Below are positions 11,367 through 18,587 of a DNA stretch of 32,763 nucleotides, piece after piece. Source of the DNA: Pseudomonadota bacterium (GTDB lineage: Bacteria; Pseudomonadota; Gammaproteobacteria; Steroidobacterales; Woeseiaceae); NCBI GenBank assembly GCA_022563255.1, contig JADFNS010000025.1, forward strand, positions 1 through 32,763, in the 5' to 3' direction. Each line of letters starts with the position of its first letter. The first letter of the stretch is position 1. Position numbers and translations under genes: made by a program. The notes beneath the pieces were generated by a model. It made no database searches. It saw nothing but the letters and a program-made list of their open reading frames with translations, and was not told where the DNA came from.

Positions 11367-11927
11367 ATGAAAATACTGATCTTATTGGCGGGCTTGCTTG
11401 CACAAGGTATCGCCGTCGCACAAAGCGCTCAGCAACCGCATGCTGATCTCGACTACAGCTACCTGGAACTGCGGTTCGTTGATGTTGACGCCGATAACGG
11501 AGATGGCATCCGCTTCAGCGGCTCCTACGATTTCGGTAATCACTGGCTGTTGGTTGGCGGAATTACGTCGCTCGACTTCAACGACAATGTCGATGTCACC
11601 ACGGTTGAAATCGGTGCCGGTTACGTCTGGCACTACACCGACGATTTCGACTTTGTGAGCACATTGCGTTACGTCAGCACAGAGATCGATAACCCGGTCC
11701 AGAGCATAGATGACGACGGCCTCGCTTTTTCTGCGGGCGTTCGCGGACTATTGACGCCCGAGTTTGAGATTCGCGGATCGGTCAATCACATCACCGTCGG
11801 CAACAGCGATACCTACCTTGAGCTGGCCGGCGACTACTATTTCACGAAACAATTCGCGGCAGGCCTGAGCCTGGAATTTGCCGGCGACACTGACATCGTT
11901 ACGATTGGCGCACGCTGGTTTTTCTGA
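11367..11927 (+). CDS. Small outer-membrane beta-barrel protein
   Basis: The gene encodes 186 aa with a signal peptide (MKILILLAGLLAQGIAVAQ, cleavage around AVA-QS). The rest alternates polar and hydrophobic residues in about eight strand-like segments, such as LLVGGITSLDF, EIGAGYVWHYT, LELAGDYYFT and VTIGARWFF. It ends in Trp-Phe-Phe, the terminal aromatic used for BAM-dependent insertion. Acidic loops (DVDADNGDG) are prominent. This is the plan of small 8-stranded barrels, but the specific family is not recognisable. The RBS AGAGGTG is well placed. Confidence 0.78.
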   Translation: MKILILLAGLLAQGIAVAQSAQQPHADLDYSYLELRFVDVDADNGDGIRFSGSYDFGNHWLLVGGITSLDFNDNVDVTTVEIGAGYVWHYTDDFDFVSTLRYVSTEIDNPVQSIDDDGLAFSAGVRGLLTPEFEIRGSVNHITVGNSDTYLELAGDYYFTKQFAAGLSLEFAGDTDIVTIGARWFF

Positions 11928-11943
11928 GGAGAAAATTCCTGCC

Positions 11944-11973
11944 GTAATTAAGACCGCCCTCTGACAGGTCTTA
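11944..11973 (+). promoter_or_regulatory. Candidate ECF-type promoter A
   Basis: GTAAT (11944-11948), 19 bases, then GTCTTA (11968-11973) followed by TTAA. It matches the element before the DUF3179 gene at 13178-13206, with one base more spacing. It lies about 210 bp before the membrane-protein/ECF operon and could drive it. Because it sits in a decayed duplicate, it may also be inactive. Confidence 0.4.
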
Positions 11974-12050
11974 TTAATCCAGACCAGCCGGAGTTGCTGC
12001 GCCATCCTCATCGGCGCGTTGCTTCCCGGCGCAACACCGCATGGCCGCGG
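11964..12050 (+). repeat. Decayed duplicate of the DUF3179 gene start
   Basis: Positions 11964-12001 match 13197-13234, the leader just before the DUF3179 GTG. Positions 12001-12050 match 13271-13318, signal-peptide codons of the same gene, with over 30 nearly identical bases (CCTCATCGGCGCGTTGCTTC within). The 36 bases between them in the intact copy, 13235-13270, are absent here, starting exactly with the GTG. No coding frame remains, so this is a partial duplication of promoter, leader and signal-peptide region. Confidence 0.85.
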
Positions 12051-12181
12051 CTCGCCAAGGACAGTGGCGTCAGCGCCGCATTGATCCATGACCGCACTCG
12101 GCACCACCGGCTAAAACTAATCTGAAGGATTTCCGCCTCGCCTGCCACTAATCAATAATACTTCCACGAAGAGGCACGGTT

Positions 12182-12733
12182 ATGACAATACCAGCGATTT
12201 CCGATGGATCACTGGAGACTCAACTTGATATGTTGCGCTCCATTACAACGATTGACTCGGCGCGACGCGTTCAGGACGGAATTAAGCTACGCGTCCGACT
12301 GCAGCGACGTCAGGTGATCGTTGCACTGACCGGGGCCGTTGTTGCCGCTATCGCGACCCTCCACTTCGTGTTGCAAGGTCATCCATTCGGCTATTTCGCG
12401 TTGACAACCGCCACCGCCGTACTCATCTTAGTTGCTTGGAGGTCGGCACATCAGGCAGCCAACCTGGCGGCCTTGAAATCCGGTGCCTCGCTCATCGCAA
12501 GCTGGCGAGCGGAATTGCGGCAACAACTTCATCACACGTTGGTCGCACAATTTCTCGCGTTGGGATTCGCGGCAATGACCGGCTGGGTTGTGTGGCAGGC
12601 TGGCACGATCGATTTCAAGGCGGCTTTCTTCCTGGCCGCAACGGCCGGAATCGTCATCTTCGCCGCCTATCAATTTCTGGTGATTCGACCGTCGTTGAAG
12701 CGCGAGATGGACATGCTTGATCAGCGTGAGTGA
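12182..12733 (+). CDS. Four-helix membrane protein, candidate regulator of the adjacent ECF sigma
   Basis: This 183-aa protein has a soluble N-terminus of about 40 residues and four predicted membrane helices, near 45-64, 69-86, 119-138 and 146-166. The N-terminal segment is amphipathic and charged (LRSITTIDSARRVQDGIKLR). Its stop TGA overlaps the proposed GTG of the ECF sigma gene, indicating translational coupling. A membrane protein coupled to an ECF sigma is often its anti-sigma factor, but here it precedes the sigma gene and shows no zinc-finger motif. The anti-sigma role is therefore only an inference. Confidence 0.7.
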   Translation: MTIPAISDGSLETQLDMLRSITTIDSARRVQDGIKLRVRLQRRQVIVALTGAVVAAIATLHFVLQGHPFGYFALTTATAVLILVAWRSAHQAANLAALKSGASLIASWRAELRQQLHHTLVAQFLALGFAAMTGWVVWQAGTIDFKAAFFLAATAGIVIFAAYQFLVIRPSLKREMDMLDQRE

Positions 12734-13181
12734 TTCGCTATCGGAAATCTTTTCCGATCACTACCAAAGCGTGTATCGGCTCGCGCTGAGTCTGTCGGGC
12801 AACCATGCCGACGCCGAGGATATTGCTCAAGAAGTCTTTGTCGCCATCATCGGCGCATTGCCGAAATTTCGCGGCGACGCGAAGCTCAGCACATGGATTT
12901 ACCGAATTGCGTTGCGCGTTGGCAACCGCTGGCTTGCCAGGCGCGGCGGCGTCGCTGAGCTACCGGTTACGCTTGCCGCCACCGACCAATCGATACCGAT
13001 AGATCTTATCAATGCGCTGCGCAAGCTCCCCACCGACCTGCGAATCATTGTTCTGCTCGTTTCGATCGAGGGCTTGTCACACGAAGAGGCGGCTGAAGTG
13101 CTCGCGGTTCCCACCGGTACCGTTGCGTCGCGGCTGCACTACGCACGCAAGCGTCTCGTCAAGTTACTCGACGGGATGTAA
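12726..13181 (+). CDS. ECF RNA polymerase sigma factor
   Basis: I take the GTG at 12726, which overlaps the upstream stop by eight bases; a TTG at 12717 is the alternative. The product is about 151 aa. Region 2 is clear (YQSVYRLALSLSGNHADAED, IAQEVFVAI, STWIYRIALRVGNRW), as is region 4 (LPTDLRIIVLLVSIEGLSHE, EEAAEVLAVPTGTVASRLHY, ARKRLVKLL). It would direct polymerase to a small regulon. The candidate promoter before DUF3179 overlaps its stop codon, suggesting that gene is a target. Confidence 0.93.
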   Translation: MSDSLSEIFSDHYQSVYRLALSLSGNHADAEDIAQEVFVAIIGALPKFRGDAKLSTWIYRIALRVGNRWLARRGGVAELPVTLAATDQSIPIDLINALRKLPTDLRIIVLLVSIEGLSHEEAAEVLAVPTGTVASRLHYARKRLVKLLDGM

Positions 13182-13206
13182 CAAACACGTCCCCCAACAG
13201 GTCTTA
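13178..13206 (+). promoter_or_regulatory. Candidate ECF-type promoter B, before DUF3179
   Basis: GTAAC (13178-13182), 18 bases, then GTCTTA (13201-13206) followed by GTAA. The -35-like element overlaps the sigma stop codon. The -10-like element leaves a leader of about 20 nt before the GTG at 13235. The AAC core in the -35 is typical of ECF promoters. Confidence 0.5.
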
Positions 13207-13318
13207 GTAAGCCCAATCTGCCGGAGTTGCTGCGGTGACCGCCAGGAAATTCTTCATCTCACTGTATTGTGCCGTCCTCATCGGCGCGTTGCTTCCCGGC
13301 GCAACATTGCTGGCCGCG
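13197..13318 (+). repeat. Parent copy of the duplicated leader/signal-peptide segment
   Basis: This intact copy corresponds to the truncated duplicate at 11964-12050. It spans the -10-like box, the leader with CCGGAGTTGCTGCG, the GTG and the signal-peptide codons of the DUF3179 gene. Confidence 0.8.
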
Positions 13319-14185
13319 ACGAACAAAAACGGCTTTGATTACGCCGATGCGTTGGTGCCCGCCGACGAAATCCATTGGGGCGGCGTACGGCGAGACGGCA
13401 TCCCCGCAATTCGGAACCCCAAATTCCTCGCCGCCGGCGACGTAAAATTCCTGCGTGGCAAAGATCGCGTTCTGGGCGTGATCCGCAACGGCATCGCCAA
13501 AGCCTACCCGATTCGGATTATCGAACGTCATGAAATCGTCAACGATCACTTCGGTGACGAGGCGGTCGTCGTAACCTATTGCCCGCTGTGCTTTTCCGGC
13601 ATGGCGTTTACCCCTCGGTTTGGCGACATCGACCTGGCGTTCGGCGTATCGGGCTTGCTGTACAACTCCGATGTGCTGTTGTACGACTACCGCACCGGAT
13701 CGCTGTGGTCGCAGCTCTTGTCCAAGGCGATCAGTGGTCCCTTAAAGGGCGTGGAAATTCCGGCGATACCGATGGCCAATACGACCTGGCGGGACTGGCA
13801 GCATCGCCATCCGGATACGCTGGTGCTGTCCACCGATACCGGGTTTCGCATGGGATATCGCGGCTCGCCGTACGGGGAATACCAGAGCAAGGGCCAGCTG
13901 ATGTTTCCGGTTGCGCTGCGCAACAAGGCCTACCGCAACAAGGAATGGGTGCTCGGCATCAAAATCGATGACACCGAAAAAGCCTACCCATTTAAAGAGC
14001 TGCGCAAACACGGTGCAGCATCGTTCAGCGACACGGTTGGCGACACCGAGCTGACTATCGAATGGAACGAGAAGGAAAAAACCGCGCGCGCCATCGATAG
14101 AAACGGCGAGGAAATTCCTACCGTGATCGTGTACTGGTTTGCCTGGTACGCGTTTCACCCAAGGACCGAAATTTTTACGCAGTAA
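13235..14185 (+). CDS. DUF3179-domain exported protein
   Basis: This 316-aa protein has a signal peptide (FFISLYCAVLIGALLPGATL, cleavage near LLA-AT). The body matches DUF3179: IRNPKFLAAGDVKFL, the conserved TYCPLCFSGMAF cysteine motif, LYNSDVLLYDYRTGSLWSQL, and a C-terminal YWFAWYAFHP. The function of the domain is not established. The paired cysteines in CPLC suggest redox or metal chemistry in the periplasm. The GTG start is preceded by CCGGAG. It sits 53 bp after the ECF sigma gene with its own candidate promoter. Confidence 0.88.
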   Translation: MTARKFFISLYCAVLIGALLPGATLLAATNKNGFDYADALVPADEIHWGGVRRDGIPAIRNPKFLAAGDVKFLRGKDRVLGVIRNGIAKAYPIRIIERHEIVNDHFGDEAVVVTYCPLCFSGMAFTPRFGDIDLAFGVSGLLYNSDVLLYDYRTGSLWSQLLSKAISGPLKGVEIPAIPMANTTWRDWQHRHPDTLVLSTDTGFRMGYRGSPYGEYQSKGQLMFPVALRNKAYRNKEWVLGIKIDDTEKAYPFKELRKHGAASFSDTVGDTELTIEWNEKEKTARAIDRNGEEIPTVIVYWFAWYAFHPRTEIFTQ

Positions 14186-14190
14186 TCGTT

Positions 14191-14568
14191 TTACGACCAC
14201 TTATTCGCCATTTCGGCGAAGTCTTCCCGCTCTGCTGGAATAACACAAAACCGATGCCCGGTCGGCGCTTCCATCACCCACCAGGATCTTACTTGTTCTA
14301 TTTTTTTTGCGCCCAATGCTTCGAGCCGCCGGACTTCCGCCTCGATGTCGTCCGTTTCTATGTCGAGATGAACGCGGCTGGCATGGTCGACGCTTTGTAT
14401 AAGAATATAATTGCCTTTCGACCCGGTATCGAGTTCTCGATATCCCGCATTATTCGGGTCGTTAAGCGGCCTGGAGTCGTGGCCCAGCGCCCGTCCCCAG
14501 AAATTCGCGGCTGCATCCAGGTCGCCGTCGCAGTCCACAACCATTCCGGCCAGTTTACTTTTGTGCAT
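14191..14568 (-). CDS. VOC-superfamily (glyoxalase/bleomycin-resistance-like) protein
   Basis: This 125-aa protein has two beta-alpha-beta-beta-beta halves. The first is KLAGMVVDCDGDLDAAANFW, ALGHDSRPLND and GNYILIQSV; the second is RVHLDIETDDIEAEVRRLEA, LGAKKIEQV and MEAPTGHRFCVIPAE. The second-half His in RVHLDIET and the Glu in VMEAPTGHRF fit VOC metal positions. Substrate unknown. A GAGGA RBS precedes the ATG at 14568. It converges with DUF3179 with five bases between the stops. Confidence 0.85.
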   Translation of the reverse strand: MHKSKLAGMVVDCDGDLDAAANFWGRALGHDSRPLNDPNNAGYRELDTGSKGNYILIQSVDHASRVHLDIETDDIEAEVRRLEALGAKKIEQVRSWWVMEAPTGHRFCVIPAEREDFAEMANKWS

Positions 14569-14608
14569 CGCAAAATCCTCAGCTAAAAATCAGCATTCGG
14601 TGCAGATC

Positions 14609-14869
14609 TTGATATTCATAAGCGTAGCAATCGTTTCATATTACCTGATGGCCATCTTGCAAACGGTAATGCATCGGGACTTTGGCCACAGAAACCGCAT
14701 TCGCAACGTGTTTCGCGCACCCTCATTAGGGCATCACGGGGTATACAACGTCAACAACCTGCAGACCGGGAAATTCATCGATCTCGAGTCGCACGCCCTG
14801 AATTACTACGGCATCCCGATCGTCGAATTCTGGATCGACAGCCTTATGGGTACGCGCAGGGAAACATAG
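14609..14869 (+). CDS. Short membrane ORF, possibly a truncated membrane hydroxylase-like protein
   Basis: This 86-aa frame starts at TTG 14609; the ATG at 14648 is an alternative that would lose most of the helix. One membrane helix (LIFISVAIVSYYLMAILQTV) is followed by MHRDFGHRNRIRN and LGHHGVYNVNNLQ. The clustered His residues recall the fatty-acid hydroxylase/desaturase family, but a full His-box set is absent and the frame ends after only one more hydrophobic segment (VEFWIDSLMG). It may be an N-terminal remnant or a real small protein. No convincing RBS is visible. Confidence 0.4.
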   Translation: MIFISVAIVSYYLMAILQTVMHRDFGHRNRIRNVFRAPSLGHHGVYNVNNLQTGKFIDLESHALNYYGIPIVEFWIDSLMGTRRET

Positions 14870-14904
14870 AAAGTCAGACCCGCGCTTGCTAACATTTGTC
14901 CGTA

Positions 14905-15852
14905 ATGGGTAGCCGCGAACAACAATACGTTACGGTGATCGGTGGCGCCAATATCGATATCCACGGCAAGTCGAGGAAAACGCTGGTTCCTAAAGACTCG
15001 AACTCGGGGACTGTGCGGATGTCGGCTGGCGGCGTTGCCCGCAATGTCGCAGAAAACCTGGCGCGGCTCGGCGTTGACTGCCGGCTGATCTCGGTCATCG
15101 GTGACGACTACCACGGACAGATGCTGCTGCGACTGTGCCGCGAGGCCGGCATGAATATGAAATTTGTGCATGAAATTTCTTCGGCGCCGACTTCCACGTA
15201 CTTGTCGGTGCTCGACGACGCGGGAGATATGCAGGTAGCGATCTCCGATATGAGCATCATCGATCTTTTGAATGCGGAGCGACTGCAGCAGCATCAGGCG
15301 ATGCTCGATCAAGCGTCGCTGATCATCCTCGACACCAATCTCCCCAATGACGCCCTCGCGTGGCTCACGGATACGTTTGACGAAATTACGATTTTCGCCG
15401 ACACAGTTTCCACGGCCAAGGCCGTTCGCATCAAACCGTTTTTGTCGTCCATCCACACACTGAAAGCCAGCGCTCTTGAAGCCGAGGCGCTCACCGGTTG
15501 CGAAGCACGCACACCAGGCCAGTTGCGTAAGCTCGCCGACGAACTGCATGCGGAAGGCGTCGATCGGGTATTCATCACGCGCGGCAACCAGGGCGTTTTC
15601 TACAGCACGGGCGACGCGCACGGCGTACAACGACTGCAGCGCGACCAGCGCGCTGTGCACAACGCGGGCGGCGCCGGCGACGCGTTTCTCGCCGGGCTCG
15701 CTTTTGCCTGGCTCGAAGCATGGCCGTTAAAAGAGACTCTGCAATTCGCCCTGGCGGCGGCGGACATCACGCTGTCACACCCGGCGACCAGCAGCCCTGC
15801 CCTGTCACTCGCGGCGGTCAACCGTCTTCTGGAGGCCCAACGTGCTGGATAA
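14905..15852 (+). CDS. psuK: Pseudouridine kinase, PfkB family
   Basis: I place the start at ATG 14905; TTG at 14896 is in frame. The product is about 315 aa. PfkB-family motifs are present: N-terminal VTVIGGANIDIHG, the SAGGVARNVAENLARLG substrate-binding segment, and the C-terminal NAGGAGDAFLAGLAFA with the anion hole and catalytic Asp. The family alone does not fix the substrate. The assignment rests on an 11-base overlap with psuG, since kinase plus glycosidase is the known pseudouridine catabolic pair: phosphorylation to pseudouridine 5'-phosphate, then cleavage to uracil and ribose 5-phosphate. No dedicated nucleoside transporter is adjacent. Confidence 0.88.
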   Translation: MGSREQQYVTVIGGANIDIHGKSRKTLVPKDSNSGTVRMSAGGVARNVAENLARLGVDCRLISVIGDDYHGQMLLRLCREAGMNMKFVHEISSAPTSTYLSVLDDAGDMQVAISDMSIIDLLNAERLQQHQAMLDQASLIILDTNLPNDALAWLTDTFDEITIFADTVSTAKAVRIKPFLSSIHTLKASALEAEALTGCEARTPGQLRKLADELHAEGVDRVFITRGNQGVFYSTGDAHGVQRLQRDQRAVHNAGGAGDAFLAGLAFAWLEAWPLKETLQFALAAADITLSHPATSSPALSLAAVNRLLEAQRAG

Positions 15853-16780
15853 ATCCACGCTGGATATCACAACCAAAGTTGCCGCGGCGCTGGACGCCGG
15901 CAAACCCGTCGTCGCGCTGGAATCAACCATCATCAGTCACGGCATGCCATACCCGAAAAATGTCGAGACAGCGGCGGCCGTCGAGGACGCCGTTCGGGAT
16001 GCCGGCGCCACGCCCGCCACGATCGCCATTTTGGGTGGCCACCTCAAGGTCGGGCTGTTGGCGGACGAGATCCAATATCTCGGGAAGAAAGGCGCGCAGG
16101 TGATCAAGTGCAGTCGCCGTGACTTGCCGTTCGTCATGGCTCGCAAACAAGACGGTGCAACGACGGTCGCCGCCACGATGATCATCGCCGCCATGGCCGG
16201 TATCCGCGTGTTCGCGACCGGCGGCATCGGTGGCGTCCATCGCGGCGCGGAGGAAACGATGGACATCTCGGCTGATCTGGAGGAACTCGCCAGCACCGAC
16301 GTCGCAGTGGTTTGCGCGGGCATCAAATCGGTACTCGATATCGGCCGCACGCTCGAATACCTCGAAACCCACGGCGTGCCCGTGGCCGGCTTTCAAACAG
16401 ACACGCTACCCGCCTTTTACACACGCGATAGCGGCTTTGCCGTAGACTATCGAGTCGACACTGCGGCCGAAGTGGCCGCGGTCATGAACATCAAATGGGA
16501 TATGGGTCTGCGCGGCGGCATCGTGATCGCGGTACCCATCCCTGAAGAACACGCGCTTGACGAAGACGAAATTAATGGCGTGATCGATGAGGCCATCGCC
16601 GAGATGCAGGCACGGAAAATTACCGGCAAGGAGACGACACCGTTTTTACTGGCGCGCATTGCCGAGCGCACCGCAGGCCGCAGTCTGGAGGCCAATATCG
16701 AGTTAGTGAAAAACAATGCGCGCGTCGCGGGAGAGATCGCTGTGGAGTTTAGTCGCGGGCGAAGCCCGCTCTCACGGTAG
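15842..16780 (+). CDS. psuG: Pseudouridine-5'-phosphate glycosidase
   Basis: This 312-aa protein has GTG as start, overlapping psuK. The family signature is strong: VVALESTIISHGMPYP, GGHLKVGL, IKCSRRDLP, GATTVAATM, GIGGVHRGAEETMDISADL and AGIKSVLDIGRTLEYLET. From memory of the E. coli enzyme, the catalytic Glu, two Lys and the metal-binding Asp correspond to Glu27, Lys89, Lys162 and Asp145, all present at a constant offset. The enzyme splits pseudouridine 5'-phosphate to uracil and ribose 5-phosphate. The last residues (RGRSPLSR) are encoded by a small hairpin, GCGGGC-GAA-GCCCGC at 16755-16769, and look like an added tail. Confidence 0.95.
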   Translation: MLDKSTLDITTKVAAALDAGKPVVALESTIISHGMPYPKNVETAAAVEDAVRDAGATPATIAILGGHLKVGLLADEIQYLGKKGAQVIKCSRRDLPFVMARKQDGATTVAATMIIAAMAGIRVFATGGIGGVHRGAEETMDISADLEELASTDVAVVCAGIKSVLDIGRTLEYLETHGVPVAGFQTDTLPAFYTRDSGFAVDYRVDTAAEVAAVMNIKWDMGLRGGIVIAVPIPEEHALDEDEINGVIDEAIAEMQARKITGKETTPFLLARIAERTAGRSLEANIELVKNNARVAGEIAVEFSRGRSPLSR

Positions 16781-16810
16781 CGGCTGGACTTAATGTTAAG
16801 GGGACAAAAG

Positions 16811-18508
16811 ATGAAACCGGCCCAGCACATCTGGATGGCGGCTTTTGCTGCGCTCGCTGTCGCCATATCGGCGTGTGCGCCGCCGACCTCGTACGACCTC
16901 GTATTGCGTGGCGGCACCATTTACGACGGCAGTGGCGCGCCGCCGTACGTCGGCGACGTCGCCGTTAACGGCGACAAAATAGCGGCGCTTGGAGATCTGG
17001 GTAATGCCACGGCGCTATCGGACATCGACGTCGGAGGCCTCGCCGTCGCGCCCGGCTTCGTGAACATGATGTCCTGGGCCAACGAATCGCTGATCGAAGA
17101 CGGACGTTCGCAAAGCGACATCCGCCAGGGCGTGACCCTGGAGATTATGGGTGAGGGATCGTCAATGGGCCCGCTCAACGACGCAATGAAAGCGGAAATG
17201 CGGCGGCAACAAGGCGATATCCGCTACGACATCGAATGGACGACGCTGGCTGAATATCTCGAGTTTCTGGAAAGGCGCGGCATCTCTCCGAACGTGGCAT
17301 CGTTCATCGGCGCCGCCACGCCGCGACAATACGTCATCGGACACGAAGATCGTGAACCCACGGCCGCGGAGCTTGAACAGATGCGCGACCTTGTGCGCCA
17401 GGCTATGGAGGACGGCGCTCTGGGTGTGGCGTCGTCTCTGATGTATCCGCCCGGATTGTTCGCCAAAACCGACGAACTCACGGCCCTGTCCGAAGTGGCC
17501 GCCGAGTACGACGGTATGTATATCTCCCACATGCGCGACGAAGGCGCACACATGATTGCAGCGATCGAGGAATTGCTTACGATTGCGCGTGACGCCGGGG
17601 TTCGTGCCGAAATTTATCACCTCAAATCCTCCGGGCGGGCCAATTGGCCGCTATTTGACGAGGCCATCGCGATGGTCGAACAAGCCAGAGCCGAGGGATT
17701 GGAAATCACCGCCGACATCTACACGTACCCGGCGGGCGCCACCGGGCTGAACGCAACCGTTCCACCCTGGGTGCAGGAAGGCGGTTTCGCGGCCTCGATA
17801 GAACGAATGCGGGATCCCGCACTGCGCACAAAGATCGCCAAAGAAATGCTGGAACAATCGGACGAATGGGAGAACATGTTCCTGGCTCCCGGCACACCGG
17901 ACAACATTCTGCTGGTGAGCTTCAAATCCGACGCCTTGAAACCGCTGACGGGCAAGACCGTTGCCGATGTCGCGAAAATGCGCGGCACGAGTCCTCAGGA
18001 CACAATTATGGATCTGATTGTCGAAGACGGCAGCCGGGTGGGAGCGGTTTACTTTACGCAATCCGAAGACGTGGTTCGAAAAGCCGTCGCGCTGCCGTGG
18101 GTCAGCTTTAATTCCGACGAGGCGTCGTTGGCTCCGGAAGGCATATTCCTGGAAAGCAATCCACACCCCAGAGCCTACGGCAGTTTCGCCCGCGTACTGG
18201 CCAAGTATGTACGCGATGAAAAGGTCATTTCTCTGCAAGAGGCCATTCGCAAACTGGCTGCGTTGCCGGCGCAAAACATGAGAATCGATCGGCGCGGCGA
18301 ATTAAAGGAAGGCTTCTTCGCCGACATCGTGGTTTTCGATCCCGACACGATTCAGGACCACGCGACGTTCGTCGAACCGCACCAGTACGCGACCGGCATG
18401 ATTCACGTCTTCGTCAATGGCGAGCAAGTGCTCAAGAACGGCGAACATACCGGTGCTACACCCGGTCGAGTGGTGCGTGGGCCGGGATGGGTCGATACCT
18501 CGCCCTAG
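16811..18508 (+). CDS. Amidohydrolase lipoprotein, N-acyl-D-amino-acid deacylase-like with altered metal motifs
   Basis: The start is ATG 16811, with AAGGGG upstream; an ATG at 16793 has no such site. The 565-aa product has a lipobox (ISAC, Cys22), so it is membrane-anchored in the periplasm. It has the amidohydrolase beginning (YDLVLRGGTIYDGSGAPP) and end (GELKEGFFADIVVFDPD). Retained ligands are His240 (YISHMRDEG), His270 (EIYHLKSSG) and Asp436 (FNSDEAS). The usual His-x-His after PGF is replaced by MMSW at 86-89, and the usual bridging Cys segment reads GVTLEIMGEGSSMGP. Activity may therefore differ from D-aminoacylase. It begins 30 bp after psuG and may be in that operon. Confidence 0.85.
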   Translation: MKPAQHIWMAAFAALAVAISACAPPTSYDLVLRGGTIYDGSGAPPYVGDVAVNGDKIAALGDLGNATALSDIDVGGLAVAPGFVNMMSWANESLIEDGRSQSDIRQGVTLEIMGEGSSMGPLNDAMKAEMRRQQGDIRYDIEWTTLAEYLEFLERRGISPNVASFIGAATPRQYVIGHEDREPTAAELEQMRDLVRQAMEDGALGVASSLMYPPGLFAKTDELTALSEVAAEYDGMYISHMRDEGAHMIAAIEELLTIARDAGVRAEIYHLKSSGRANWPLFDEAIAMVEQARAEGLEITADIYTYPAGATGLNATVPPWVQEGGFAASIERMRDPALRTKIAKEMLEQSDEWENMFLAPGTPDNILLVSFKSDALKPLTGKTVADVAKMRGTSPQDTIMDLIVEDGSRVGAVYFTQSEDVVRKAVALPWVSFNSDEASLAPEGIFLESNPHPRAYGSFARVLAKYVRDEKVISLQEAIRKLAALPAQNMRIDRRGELKEGFFADIVVFDPDTIQDHATFVEPHQYATGMIHVFVNGEQVLKNGEHTGATPGRVVRGPGWVDTSP

Positions 18509-18587
18509 CCGCTTATTTGCGCAAAAATCCTGCCATTTTGTGCGCTCGGTCATATTCCATAATATCCGGGTCCGCCATACTGGCCGA

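Noticed and set aside
14806..15660. 284-residue open frame on the minus strand
   Set aside because: It lies opposite psuK, which has full PfkB motifs. The antisense product has no family features and is an effect of GC-rich codons.
16755..16769. GCGGGC-GAA-GCCCGC hairpin as psuG terminator
   Set aside because: It lies before the stop codon, has no T-run, and the next gene is only 30 bp away and probably co-transcribed.
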